From Clostridiales bacterium (GTDB taxonomy: Bacteria; Bacillota; Clostridia; Christensenellales; Pumilibacteraceae): 64,000 nt of DNA. Positions 37,001 to 44,628 of this stretch are shown here, piece after piece; position 1 is the stretch's first letter, and every line of letters begins with the position of its first letter. The notes beneath the pieces are model-generated. The model had not been told where the DNA came from. It did not search any database and worked only from the letters and a program-made list of their open reading frames with translations. The DNA lies in assembly GCA_015055625.1 (NCBI GenBank), contig SVHU01000010.1, positions 1 through 64,000 on the forward strand. Reading direction: 5' to 3'. A program made the position numbers and the translations under genes.

Positions 37001-38779
37001 CATTCCGTCGTATGCAATCATAATGTTATTATCAAGAAGCATTACGTTAAGATAGGTGTTGTTGCCCATCTCAAATGCCCAGCCATATCCGGGAGAAGGC
37101 TCTCTTTCAACGTCTTCGGGCATTCTGTCCCAATCGTTTTGAACGGTATAAGAAGCTCTGAACGTTTCAACGTCTTGGGGTAAATCGTTAAAGAACGCGA
37201 TCTTCTGCTTAAGTCCATTAATCTGTCCGTCAGCGGTATTAGTAAGACCTTCCATATCAAAGTATCCAAGATATACGTCGTCTAAAGCAACGTCCTCCTG
37301 TCCTGCTTCGATAACAACGTTCTCGGTGTGGTAAACAACGTCGTTTACTACAAACTCAATCTTGTGCTCACCAGATTTTAGGGAAAGCTTAATATTTGCA
37401 AGATCGGTATAATCAACAATTTCGTCGTTCACTTTAAGAACAACGTCAGTTTCAGATTCAATAATAGCAAAATCTGCGTCCTTGTTTACAACGTAAGCAG
37501 AAACGCCAACTTCGTATGTATTTTGTTCTATACCCTCTGCGGTAATAACGATATCAGCACCCTTTGTTCCTCCAAGAACTTCAAAGGTATATACGTTTTC
37601 TACCGCCTCAACAGCTTCGCCGTTTACCAAAATGGTATAATCAGCGCTTCTGTTATAATCAGCCTCAAGCGCAATAGTAAAGCTTACGCTCTCACCCTTA
37701 GCGTAGGTTTGTTGGGGATTAGTAATAGTAAAGGTTGCGCCCTCAATTTCTTCGATTACCTTATAAGAATACGTATTTTCAGTAAACGTGGGCTTTAATG
37801 TTACGTTGCCCGAAATTGCGCCAACGTCGCTATTGTCAAGATTTACCCACTTATCAAAAGTATAGTAGGTTTCGCCATTGTCATCCTTGGTTGTAACAAT
37901 GCCGTCAAGATCGGGAACAGCGCCGTACTTAACGCCTGTAACAGGAGTTAAAATGGGTTCGTTAGCTTCGTTTACAAAAGATACGGTATAGGTTTCTCTT
38001 ACGTAGTGAGCAGTTACATCGTCGCCATTAGCCTCAAACTTGTCAAGTACAAATCCATCGATTGTATGAGTAAACTCACTCTTGTCCGCTTCGCCCTTAA
38101 AGCCCCATTCAACGTCTTCTCCGTCGCTATACTCGGAATTGTTCACGTTTTCAAGCTTGATTTTAACGTTTGTGGTCCAATCGTTATCTTCAATCTTAGC
38201 ATAAAGCGTAAAGTCTTCATCCCTTTCTGTCGGTGTATACGCTACGTTAAAGCTCGGATCCATATACCAGCCTACAAACTTCTTTTGTTTGGGAAGAGTG
38301 GGAGCTGCGGGAGCTGGAATGAAAGAGTTCTCTTCATAAACGTCTTCAAGCTCGGTCTCAACGCCTTCAACGTTTAAAGTAACGTTTACTGTTACGGGCT
38401 TGTAAACGTTTACCTTAAAGGTATGAGCGGACTTGTGGTCCTTGTCTTTGCCCTCTTTGAATACAACAATCCAGAAATCATTGTTGCCTTCTACGAGTTC
38501 CAATCCTTCTTGGTCTTGCAAATCGGTAAGAGCCTCATCTGCATAAACCTCCATCTCAAAGCCGTTCTTTACAGTGAAGTCCTGCAAGAAGTTGTACGTT
38601 GCGTTATCATAATTCTTGTCTGACCAGCCAATGTTGATAACCTGTTCGTCGCTGTACTTCTCGTCAAGATACTTCAAAGCGTCTTTAGCTTTGGGATCTG
38701 AGCTTCCGCCACATGCCGTAGCCATTGTTGCGGCTGCGAGCATCATGACAAATACTGCTACTAATTGCTTTTTTTTCAT
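25064..38779 (-). CDS. Giant modular surface lipoprotein (4571 aa)
   Basis: A lipoprotein signal peptide (KKK, hydrophobic core, then ATMATAC with C23) implies membrane anchoring outside the cell. The rest is modular. Two InlB-like beta repeats with FVGWYMD and FDKWVNL lie at about 130-195 and 263-326. From about 505 to the end come at least ten concanavalin/LamG-like beta-sandwich units, recognisable by FYIDG, RADVE/RAEVEGY-K-WIG and similar strands. They are interspersed with five alanine- and lysine-rich helical FIVAR-like segments (about 1450-1600, 2290-2413, 3067-3240, 3557-3630, 4207-4270), each followed by a short beta repeat with the motif KYGT. Carboxypeptidase-regulatory-like units (SGSAVDDKGNAIAGASV and relatives) follow at about 1690, 2490 and 3690. 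No catalytic motif or sortase signal was found. AGGAGGG precedes the ATG. Glycan binding or adhesion is the likely role; it is inferred. Confidence 0.85.
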   Translation of the reverse strand: MKKKQLVAVFVMMLAAATMATACGGSSDPKAKDALKYLDEKYSDEQVINIGWSDKNYDNATYNFLQDFTVKNGFEMEVYADEALTDLQDQEGLELVEGNNDFWIVVFKEGKDKDHKSAHTFKVNVYKPVTVNVTLNVEGVETELEDVYEENSFIPAPAAPTLPKQKKFVGWYMDPSFNVAYTPTERDEDFTLYAKIEDNDWTTNVKIKLENVNNSEYSDGEDVEWGFKGEADKSEFTHTIDGFVLDKFEANGDDVTAHYVRETYTVSFVNEANEPILTPVTGVKYGAVPDLDGIVTTKDDNGETYYTFDKWVNLDNSDVGAISGNVTLKPTFTENTYSYKVIEEIEGATFTITNPQQTYAKGESVSFTIALEADYNRSADYTILVNGEAVEAVENVYTFEVLGGTKGADIVITAEGIEQNTYEVGVSAYVVNKDADFAIIESETDVVLKVNDEIVDYTDLANIKLSLKSGEHKIEFVVNDVVYHTENVVIEAGQEDVALDDVYLGYFDMEGLTNTADGQINGLKQKIAFFNDLPQDVETFRASYTVQNDWDRMPEDVEREPSPGYGWAFEMGNNTYLNVMLLDNNIMIAYDGMKNGWDPIFTGHAFSAQSIYEATNGAGLKLDLMKKGDALYFYIDGNMEFVLTEEGFISVTTDVTLTDAQNAIIGEKVAKIISTETLKVGQYVTMGGEKYVPYLLTNASFTTDADVIATYNEYGSVEIAIDKSDATLRQATASVYVGDLNVVDGANAMKGVNIDLNDYFMIGKDVTVVFGRFFQPKDVESLVIYTTKEGVTDEGVDVTDKVVYVDNENYKYTFTPEKGASYKFEVKVKAKEGRYNSKFAIVTEDGALANGIEFNVYKANGNLVYTSVTSTVEDYNGSIDLPAGEYYIEVLTSGNIFGKVQEFIVVDQPVLVEVELAQNIWGTNWTGVTSENCKIEYSVDSSAEDVASTFKVTRSGYHNGAWEKYNLGEKLGDGEIISYTMKFEDGHALYMGLKAGDLYAGEDTYLRPDVAPDFVGAPSDMYFWNEVGGKQMGLSSKGAGIGNGAKIYNPPTFSIKGIEGAYIDMTDPDRYDIEYNIMYARVDGKVYMFAKLATDEEYTLVSESNFAFGDEELAISLIYSARGGHQLNITYKDFDLKKDAQEDIKLMVEKLIVGDCLFNGTSGTATVNGDGELVSLTGGTITHEQNGDFILWDTSTIGDVTDGKFFIEGNFTAWGGYNANNEWKRHQGAGFVLKQMATGKMITIEPSYQTNSELLIQVSEGNGWNTRATLGAINAPTGVNAISFQTEAVASKANPAKYYMRAEVEGYVWKIWIGKDESTIDFSKPTWEVDMYAHLSTAPGGHGSGSQWSGNSNAAKNREPRFPFIADTADGKYKAEGSDAWSAGNVCMGYVSFGDAGTAGGTIISNGSINYVSNADITAIAKNEATEEIESYATSLNFELTDVELAPINNMVSYKAKAEAIEEAKALIFFADYKADAIANVLAYAATNGVELSAEEDAYIKALISDSATKDEVDANTAKAIALIDAEKENDGSILGITAKVAEAKNYVADAIASTKEKGITDYAKNMLDAFEVQAITYLDALYNIETIDEDIATGKQWTDQICEAVQQKFTVSILDAKGEVAEEIKDVLFGTEVASLLEGKVASAKEDDKGGLGEYVFKSWSYETEDGVVGSNLEITPEYTYNYYNLTISGSAVDDKGNAIAGASVVITNAEGATYEGVTDESGAYSIEASLGDISVEISKAGYLARTTAVTNGVDKKDGEIAIGVMAIANGVIEHSAEKAMKASYEYTDDLASAVVNNLQLDFASASSGFVYETADVLDKNTYYKFTTKFNGASEGKLAHGINVNTNKYYTTVKKTLTGSNAGAGTTVGQVVDNYIFADVAFKMGVGGTFDQGGHTVKVNGQGGEAMTSDKRFYGYSSQASIPADRQFNIVNDSPFEAFYEKAYRTFVEDTSKYNPNYDIEYDMMYVKDAEGKVKLYGRLGGSVHGWVLMAESKTAIAGKNLIIAQSTRSNEWYINETVKNIESGAIDVETGLPAGEKIDEYLYNTDNASVVRDAEGKETYVLDLTGYAEVTNDGWNQLARGGNGQFAKAYSIKDSYDYLNDGILTLEGKFNAQDGHTGGALTGFYIQDANETGRFYYLGVKSNGGVGLAFANGNGSGWRIFHLQNKACEYFSINKDKLPTWNNGNAKDFYLKGVFEGNKISYYISTEGMPEATEENWLFTVTDLVKLVETQFDTLNNAASAIANRMPNSAVNAGIYFNHEGGRGIDRVVVTDFKATYKTSADLLNDAKAEAKKELAIYAESKGVAVVEAMTSKIDAVTSIDGISSALDAAKQVVDFFASHPEDAEGLLAIVDNAITEIDTAYAGVDKDTLTAKGIEDLDATVAESKATINAIDSVDGAQATADGAVKAVKDKIAQVTGEVVVAFGDNEVTVKYGTLISSIDVSTFTAPTKEDDKGGIGTYEFDKWAVADDAVATAEVTNVEAEFIYNYYAVTISGTAVDYAGAKLAGVEVSIKHESGAVYTGVTDENGAYSIEVLLGASDITWSTPEILDTASRFADINKTYVYARTAKIDADVSVKDAVKTVDVALAYGWSSSNKTVVASGTYSDDLSDASVEGLSYDVNGYILNPAFRTGAVLKENTYYKFTVNFHDGSDGNPAHNIHNSGKYTNASNQFADIGLKMIVGKKAIKINGNNGNVLACDQWCQDYVTDAADANATSQFSRTTTNPFSGLFENSFRGAGSIGRVLADYDKPDMDIMYVKTTDNHVDIYGKLTNSDSDWVKLGDGTVAGDWITFTMGTRSGEFAHNWTLEGIEYGAIDTETNLPAGAKVDAYTFTATNASAAWDNETNGYEYELNISGNGNCASDTGGDGTYGLIYDNSKTYKFGTGRLVVEGDFTVVQGRAGGAAFGITLRDSASTSRKLSVLMRSNGKQVIFGLNDGNCNGARTWNGLDKLKSNANSTVYNTDMVKEWHSAQEKNIHLKYVFDNNTLTVYYDGIKFFSVENLTEFIKTALDANAAEGYNNKYPTSDVYVGMYFNHENGFGTDRARVKNFKVTYNTDDELVAKVKTDATAEVNEYAASLNTEATEADLAPITSYAHKVGADYDEEALAIVNASKLSVAKRYAKAQLSAYADENGFTKLDGGIAIIDAMVDYNKLEEVIVEAKAKVDYDNNEGARLAVEALKTQALADIDAVVAESGVTAYGQTYLDNAKATAKATVNGITTLDEAEASEIIEGALKVATDAKAVVDSNVSLTFYGNDAQEVRYGALVADNLDGVKLVNMSTDAGYTYATAWDYAEGAVVTTDTTINPKGVFTANGLSGENGALTATCGNENGNFNVNEHMIYTKTVGDAENGVFEAEGFLTVKYNGKTHQGGGIRITQLSTGKVITFALGNNKTNSTELMASVNPTGDGWDGRIILNASNVDAYNVPTGENAIAFTADGSEVTYYVRAEVDGYSIKLWYGKDASTIDLNNPTFYIKDIYSKFRDLTNGHGGGYVWSDEGVKKFPLYAGETSDGKYQGTGSDIAIGFTAFYHGGGTDNQTTLTNGKITYTANTDSVEKVNAIKTTALNTANGIEVADTTAYGASEFNTAKADALADIEAIATLDEATAQAEADAILASLNAVKTKVEANIAVTFEGNDALSVKYGTVLSSIDTASLIVPEKEADAYSYNVFTGWATSDANVVEEVSVKANFENKTSYALTGKAVDERGNVLSGVSVKAVVAGKEGDVIAETTTAEDGSFSFDVAVGTSTSITFAKKFHFGKAISYTDKKTATTALDNAVMPWTFALDGNGGELAIDGNTLNANDLASTIDTSKLSYNYYGEKRYNQWLDTNLAVGEAITLSFKWNERQQSDRDPNMKFKYGNVDNLGISSMGTGKSNWDSSANNTLFDFGGPKDITINNFTGKVYDYAFVREEGTLKMYGKHGGGAGWVLMATENIAATNTGTTFCFGYSTSAQLTYDFSIFNAKKVAPSEVTGNIGTYIGGSWGSGMKLVDGSYALWGTFANEGAETGSSTRFSGATNSSKVYTPEKYDMTTNRVVVESDLMLGTDHPHQTSGLLISNGTNQFVLGFKENKIAMQFGITNGWTQRCWNVTSSLKGVNYYNQQALEQVGLWQGNFQSASFHAKWEIEGTDVNVYVDDVLAFSADYEVLMTNYTTNNENSAYANTSSKIPTKSTAVQFGYLANHETYIYSNAYAANHFKVTPVAIATDNTQAIADAKASAIAKINAIDTAKLSPAGKEYYDANKATAIEAINAYEAVEGASLTATIGAIEKIAAPVLLTNKDYDVMIAGYGTVSAKWGTVIDTLVEGKTASSFGDSSGYYYNTDGKFAYTAGSKITGYTRIYPSVVDGRKIGGASAITMTDSGNGRGYMTGETPQYLTGKAYDLNKGTLTMRATYSVWADKNGKPQGVGFQLIQPSTGKILKIATNYNTTSAPMISARNTNDGWGLRVNAPAAKNAVTHSVAFYQADYATVATTFGARELDFQMQVVNGKTVKIWIGAVNATFDDSNVNYVIDDIYSYYTGYTGALQGTCTLDDLKNATPNFADDGNVIVGVPFFHDNNGKVQVRNLSVKQA

Positions 38780-39372
38780 AATCCCTCCTATGAATTATAA
38801 ATATTTTTTTCAAATTATTAAAGATACGGACGCTTTTTAATAAGATAAAAAGCCATTAAACTACAAAACAAGTGGAAAAATGCAAAAATATCGAATCTTA
38901 GTTCGATTTAACCGCATTTTCCCGCAATGCAACAAAGATTTTCCGTATCACTAGCTTTCGGCGTAATAATAAATTTCACGCCAACTCAAACTATTTTTAT
39001 ATCCTATTAAAGTCATATAGTTTTTTTATACTTATATTATAAAATAAAACACATGTTAATTACAAGATAAAATTTGTTATTTTATAGCCATTTTTTGTCT
39101 TATTCGCCAAAACTAAGCAAATTTTCATAAAAACCTAGCCACACTCGCTAAAAACTAATAATTACGTCATTAATTTTAACCACAATTAGCCTTTAATAAA
39201 GATAGAACACAAAAGCTCTTATATTCACACTAAGGCTGTGCAATACGCCAACTTATACGCTATATTCGATATGTGTTATTTATCTAATATTAAACGTTAA
39301 TTATTACGATTACTTTAAAAAAAGTTATCTATCGCGACAATACCTTTCGTAACTATTGAGGATAATTTTATT
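38780..39372. other. AT-rich upstream region of the giant gene
   Basis: No gene is apparent. It should contain the promoter for the giant lipoprotein; a TATAAT on the minus strand at 39036-39041 is the best -10, with only a weak -35 (TGTAAT at 39059-39064), which would give a leader of about 250 nt. Confidence 0.4.
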
Positions 39373-39545
39373 GGCTATGTCACAAAATATGGTTGATTAG
39401 CCATAAGGCGATTTGACGAGAAAATCACAAGAAAGACAAGTATATTTACGAAGGCGCGTACCTGCAGGGTACGTAACTGAGTAAATTACGCAGTATTTCG
39501 TAGTGGGCTTTCCGTCCAAAATCAACCGTAGATTGGGACATAGCC
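39373..39545. mobile_element. Full-length MITE (173 bp) with 8-bp target duplication
   Basis: Ends GGCTATGTC and GACATAGCC are perfect inverted repeats; the extended ends match over about 26 bp with four mismatches. ATTTTATT flanks both sides (39365-39372 and 39546-39553). The centre contains GCGTACCTGCAGGGTACG and no open frame. The 76-bp element at 12379 is an internally deleted relative. Eight-base duplications are known for ISL3, IS256 and other families, so the parent transposase cannot be named. Confidence 0.82.
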
Positions 39546-39553
39546 ATTTTATT

Positions 39554-40239
39554 TAACGTCTACACTTCGCACTGCCACCTTACACAAAATTATAATAAAA
39601 TTCTACTTCATTTTAAATATAACACATGACAGCGATACTTTTCAAGTGTTTATTTTACTTGCATTGCTCGATATTTTACTGCGGTTGCTCTTTTTCCAGT
39701 TTTAGCAAAAACACCAACACCCCTATTCACTATAATTAGTAGTCTTGTTTTTATTTCGGCAGATAAAACCTACACACTCACACAAGCCGATCCACTAGCC
39801 TTAAAATATAATCGCCACTTATGACTAGATATATCGGCTTTTTAAGAACAAGGGCAAAATCAATTCGTAACAACCTTACACAAGAATAATTAAGATAGCA
39901 CGTGCAGAAAAGGTGTATTTCGTTATATCGTACTTTTATTTTATCCCGCAATTATAATATAAGCAGATTAAATTTTCATAATCTGCCTACTTGCCAAGTT
40001 TGACTACCTTTTTCATGTGTTTAATACACATTATTATGCAAGATTTGAAACCAACCTCAAAAACAGCTATTATCTATATTATACCATAACCGTTTAAGGT
40101 AAATCAAGAAAATATGTCATTTTTTGTGAAATTTATGTATTTTTCAATTAAAAAACAAATATTTCTAAACTTTTTAATACACTTTTCTATTATTGTATAT
40201 TATCGCTTTGTTGTTCTAATATAATTCCAGCAATAAAAA
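39554..40239. other. Gene-free AT-rich DNA
   Basis: No open frame with a ribosome site, no repeat family and no RNA gene was recognised in this interval. C already exceeds G on the top strand. Confidence 0.5.
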
Positions 40240-41475
40240 GCCGATTTATACAAATTTTCTACAATTAATAAAAATTCTACAAAAATAAAACTAACAAACA
40301 CAACCATAAGACAAAAATTGAAGACACGTTACTCGGCAAAATCCTGTATTGTCTAATAAAGTCCTTAACACAAATTAAATAAGCAAATGCAAAAAACCAA
40401 TAGAAAATTTAAGTAATTTAAAATCGTGGAACATTCACAGAAATTTAATCTCATCAAAAAAATTTATACATACAGATTATAGACAAACTAAAAAGCTTTC
40501 ACAAAACAAACTTGGCTACATTTCAATTCTACTTCAAACATATAAATTTCTCACCGCAAATGACTGCGCAATAGGTAAAAAGATTAATTTCATTATCTTT
40601 ACAAACCTACACAAACACAAAATCAACAACACCCCATATAATGCATTAAATTATTTAATCCAAACCATTTATAATTTCAAGTAATCACACCATATACTCA
40701 TCACCCACTTAAAAGTTATAACATTATCAAAAACAACGTAAACTTCTGTTAGATCCAAACCACACCACCCACAACGGCAATAAACACAATTACAAAGCGC
40801 AACCCACAAAATTCTAATTACTTCACACGCCACCCAATAGCACTTAAACAGAAGATAGATCATCAAAACGCAACAACTAAAACAAAAACAACCGCTTAAA
40901 AAGCCCAAACAAAACCTATCACTCTACCTATAAACCATATTTCTCCACACGCATGAAACTATACTGCACACCAAACAAAACATATCTACACAAACAATCA
41001 CAAATCAAAACTTTATAATGCAAACACAGCAACTCAATCAACCAACACAGTTCAACATAGCACATAGCACCAAAAAGACAACACGCCAAAAAACATTTAA
41101 TCCGCGAATAAACCCATTATAATCTACTAGTCTAGCAAAACACAACTAGCACACACCTCAAACCAAGCCCGCCTAATCGCCCCCAAACCACCAACAACCC
41201 CATGTTTAGCCAAACAAAGCTACACAACGGCAACAAAATTAAAACCCAAACAACATCTCCACCAAAAACATTAAACAACAGCCAGCAAAATAACAAACCA
41301 ATCCCTAACCAAACAACACACCCCTATAACCACGCCATTCAACCACATTTCACTACAAACACAGCCCCATTACGCCACAAACGCCACTATCACCACTCCC
41401 AACCGCAGTCATTAAAAGCATTTTAACTAAAACCCAACCCCGATAAAAAACCTAGAACAACCTTAAACCACACAA
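40240..41475. other. G-poor, A/C-rich noncoding stretch
   Basis: The top strand is strikingly poor in G and T. In 41221-41280 and 41341-41400 together I count 45 C against 5 G, and in the first of these 33 A against 7 T. Open frames here on both strands have biased composition (Cys/Trp-rich on one strand, Thr/Pro/Gln/Asn-rich on the other), no ribosome sites and no family resemblance. The segment ends at the first parS site. I read it as noncoding DNA shaped by replication-strand mutation bias. Confidence 0.7.
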
Positions 41476-41495
41476 AAAAACAAACACTTTCAAAA

Positions 41496-41511
41496 TGTTT
41501 CACGTGAAACT
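41496..41511. other. parS: parS site 1
   Basis: TGTTTCACGTGAAACT matches the Firmicutes parS palindrome TGTTTCACGTGAAACA at 15 of 16 positions. ParB encoded at 23.2 kb should bind it. Confidence 0.9.
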
Positions 41512-41539
41512 TTGCAAATCATCTCATGTAAAACCAATT

Positions 41540-41555
41540 TGTTTCACGTGAAACA
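41540..41555. other. parS: parS site 2 (perfect)
   Basis: TGTTTCACGTGAAACA, identical to the consensus, 44 bp from site 1. A decayed half-match (CATCTCATGTAAAACC) lies between the two sites. Confidence 0.95.
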
Positions 41556-42111
41556 AATATTTTTGTCATAGTATTGTTATTATTTCATAACCTTTCAAGT
41601 TTTAATCAACCACATACTCGTGCCTGTTTTTAAGCATTTATTTGATTATGATTTAATAACTATTGTATTGTTGGTATTTTTTCGTAATTTATCTGCAATG
41701 TTGCCATTTATCCTTTTTGCATGTTGCATAAATAAAAGAGCAAGGAAATTTTTAATTCTGGTTTTCCCATTTCATAAAATCGACCGTGTGTATTCAGTGA
41801 GCAACAAGCAATTTCTTCTTTCTTTGCTGGTTATAAGGAAAACAAAAGTTTAGCTAAACAGTTAAACGCATCACCTCAACACCCTTAATGCCATTGTAAA
41901 GTCGCACGAACGATCAAACGGATAAAGATTCCTAACCAGATGCTCCAGACTAAACAGCAAAAAAACCAAACGTTGAAATATGCCAATGCCGCCCGCATCA
42001 AAAGAATCCCAAACAGCCAAAACTCCCAATCCCTTTCAGATAAAACTAACCAAATATTTATCACTAAATTCATTCCAACTTTTCATTTAGCTAAATAACG
42101 ATTAAAATCCG

Positions 42112-42127
42112 TGTTTCACGTGGAACA
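42112..42127. other. parS: parS site 3
   Basis: TGTTTCACGTGGAACA, one mismatch to consensus. It sits beyond the 3' end of the AraC gene at 42199. Confidence 0.88.
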
Positions 42128-42198
42128 GGGTGTAAATTGGAGGGGCGCAAACAAAAAAAACACCCCAATATGGGCGTTTTTAATGTAAATTTATAAAA

Positions 42199-43002
42199 TT
42201 ATAAGTTGGTTTTTCGCTGGGAACTGATTAACAAAGCATACTTTTTAGGCGTAATTCCAACATTCTTTTTGAAGATTCTGATAAAGTGAAACTCGTTGGA
42301 ATAACCACACTTTTGAGCAACATCAAGTATCGCAATATTACGGTTTTGAGATAGCAAACGCTTGGCTTGATCCATGCGCGCCATAATCAAATCCTGGTTA
42401 GGCGTAGTCTTGAATATAGCTTTATATAGAACGTAGAAACGAGATTCGCTCAAGCTTACAATTTCCGCCATGTGAGAGATTGACCAATCACGCTCTAAGT
42501 TAGAAAAAACCATCATTCTGAGGTTCTTAAACTCAGATTCGGTCTTATAGTCAATAACGAACCCCTCTGGACGCTTATTGAGAGATCTAGACACTAGCGC
42601 AAAGAGAATTCTGAGATAATTTTGGGATACATCATCACAAAATTTATCATTTTCAAAGGTTTCCGCCTCTATTTTACGCACAATATCGGTAATAAAACCA
42701 CAGTTTTGTGGATAATACACAACGTTTGGTTGAAGCTGAAAATCAAGCAAAATATTAGGTAAATTATCGTCTTTAATGTGTATATAATCGTGTATAAGAT
42801 CGTGGTTTTCACATAAAATTCTATTAGAAGAGCACTTATCTATAATAATAACCGCGTTTGGTTCGGTTATATACACGTTGCCATCCACCGTAAGCTCAAC
42901 TGGTTGCCAAAAATGGATAAAAATATATTCACCCGAACAATCTTTTCTATCTAGTACAAATCCTTTTTTCTCAGGCCAGGCATGCCTTACTCTACCAATC
43001 AC
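42199..43002 (-). CDS. AraC-family regulator
   Basis: 267 aa. The C-terminal AraC domain is clear: ISHMAEIVSLSESRFYVLYKAIFKTTPNQDLI, then ILDVAQKCGYSNEFHFIRIFKKNVGITPKKY. The N-terminal 150 residues are a divergent cupin-like sensor (IFIHFWQPVELTVDG and AVIIIDKCSSNRI). Translation starts at GTG 43002 with GGAGG eight bases upstream. The gene is isolated in an otherwise gene-free region with parS downstream, so its targets are not nearby. The coding strand contains a perfect DnaA box (TGTGGATAA at 42708-42716), probably by chance. Confidence 0.87.
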   Translation of the reverse strand: MIGRVRHAWPEKKGFVLDRKDCSGEYIFIHFWQPVELTVDGNVYITEPNAVIIIDKCSSNRILCENHDLIHDYIHIKDDNLPNILLDFQLQPNVVYYPQNCGFITDIVRKIEAETFENDKFCDDVSQNYLRILFALVSRSLNKRPEGFVIDYKTESEFKNLRMMVFSNLERDWSISHMAEIVSLSESRFYVLYKAIFKTTPNQDLIMARMDQAKRLLSQNRNIAILDVAQKCGYSNEFHFIRIFKKNVGITPKKYALLISSQRKTNL

Positions 43003-44628
43003 TAAAGTTATCCTCCAAACTTCTTTGACAACTTAAATTATATACTAACACAAGAGAATTTGTCAATATTTTTAGTAAATTTTACGAAAAAAATTTAAAC
43101 GAAAAACAACACAAATTCCAAGCGAAACTCGCATTCCCACCTCAAAAACAAGCTCACGTTAGAATAATATTAAAATTTAGACTAATACAAACACAAATTT
43201 AATTAATGTCCTGAAAGATAAAAAAGAGAAGAAAAAACAGCTAAAAAACAGCAATTTTTTTCTCAAGAAAATGGGTTATTTTTTGCTATTTTATATATTT
43301 AGTTATGATTTCATAATGCGTATTTTTTGCTATTTTGATCATAGTTCAAGCTAAAAGAAAAAAGAACGGCGCAAAAGAGAACTATTTTAACGTTCTTTAT
43401 AAAACGCAACCTTAAACTAGTGTTTTTCAAAGTCCAAAAGGGAAAATTGAGTTTTACTGCACAAAATATCTGGTAAAAATTAGGAAAATTATGCTAAAAA
43501 AGTAACAAAATGTCGCATACGTAGCGCGAAAACGTGTATTTTTCACATAATTTGACTGATTATTCAATAAAAGAATAATTAATTAAGATATACACCATAC
43601 ACGCGCAAAACAACCCACATATCAATGCGAAACGTTGAAAAGCACATAAAATTCATAAACACTAGCCGTTTGTTTGAAAGTTTGAATATAAATCAAGAAA
43701 AACGAGGAAAAACTGGACAAAAAGTGCCAAAATTACGAAAAAACAATGATTTTTACCTCAAAACAAGTCAATATTGAATTAAAAAAGCGATAATTTTAAT
43801 GGTAATAGTATAAAAACAAAGAAATTTGTCAATTTTTCACTGTTTTATATATAAAACTCAGTCAAAACAACCAAAAAAACAAGTAAATGGGCTTAAAAAC
43901 AGGTAAAATTTGCTAAAATCGAGTTAAAAATGCTCAAAATACATAAATTTAGCACCAAAATGCCCCCAAAATGCAAATTTTTGCACCAATTTAGCCTTTT
44001 TATCCTAAATTTCGCCTGTTTTAATATGAATAACCTCTACCGAATAAAAGAAGCAAAAACGCTCTGAGGTTCATGATTAATATCTAAAAAAAACCAATAA
44101 AATATAGTTTTTTTGTAATATAAAATATATGAAAAACAGTATGAAATCAAATACATATAGCATATTTTTCATTTTATACATTTTACTAATATATACAATT
44201 TATACAATAAATATAATATTAGAAAAGTCGCCAAATAATAGTATAGAAATAAAAAGGGGTGACGTAATTAATTGGGTTCTTATATATAAACTACGGTAAA
44301 AAGATTTAATTGCTTATTATTGTTGCCTACCAACAACCCCTTATCCACACTCCACCTAAACTTTTTAATGTTTTGCCGTTTCGAAACTTAATTTGATAAA
44401 AATTGTAAAACCTCTACATAATAGTTGAAATTTTTTCTCTTTTGTAGTAAAATATATATTAAGTACGTTAGCTGTGTATTAGCTATTTTATCATTACAAA
44501 TTTATATTGTTTTGAAAAAGATTGTATAATGATGGCTTATGTTGTCAAAAACACAAGCTTTTCCACTCGTTATAAAAACACTAAAAACAGCAATATGTCA
44601 CGAAAAATCAAACACGTATGAGGTTTTT
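43003..44628. other. AT-rich gene-free region before the NSS transporter
   Basis: The AraC promoter (TTGACA 43061-43066, TATAAT 43037-43042, minus strand, 18-bp spacer) lies at its left end. The remainder is AT-rich with C>G on the top strand and no credible gene. One DnaA box TTATCCACA occurs at 44341-44349. A TATAAT at 44525-44530 is the probable -10 for the transporter, with no convincing -35. Confidence 0.5.

Noticed and set aside
40669-40908. 79-codon minus-strand frame rich in Cys and Trp
   Set aside because: The G/T-rich strand of the skewed region produces TGT and TGG codons by composition alone; there is no ribosome site.
41202-41426. 74-codon plus-strand frame rich in Thr, Pro, Asn and Gln
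   Set aside because: Composition artefact of the A/C-rich segment, with no ribosome site or recognisable domain.
41620-41853. 77-codon hydrophobic frame between parS sites
   Set aside because: It begins at GTG without a ribosome site and only a weak promoter-like TTGTCA/CATAAC upstream. It could be a decayed gene, but I cannot support it.
41885-42073. 62-codon hydrophobic, Trp-rich frame on the minus strand
   Set aside because: Weak start context and biased composition; it may be chance in a G/T-rich strand.
44341-44349. Single DnaA box TTATCCACA as a possible origin
   Set aside because: Isolated perfect box; the clustered boxes at 61.6-62.0 kb and the skew pattern are much better evidence.
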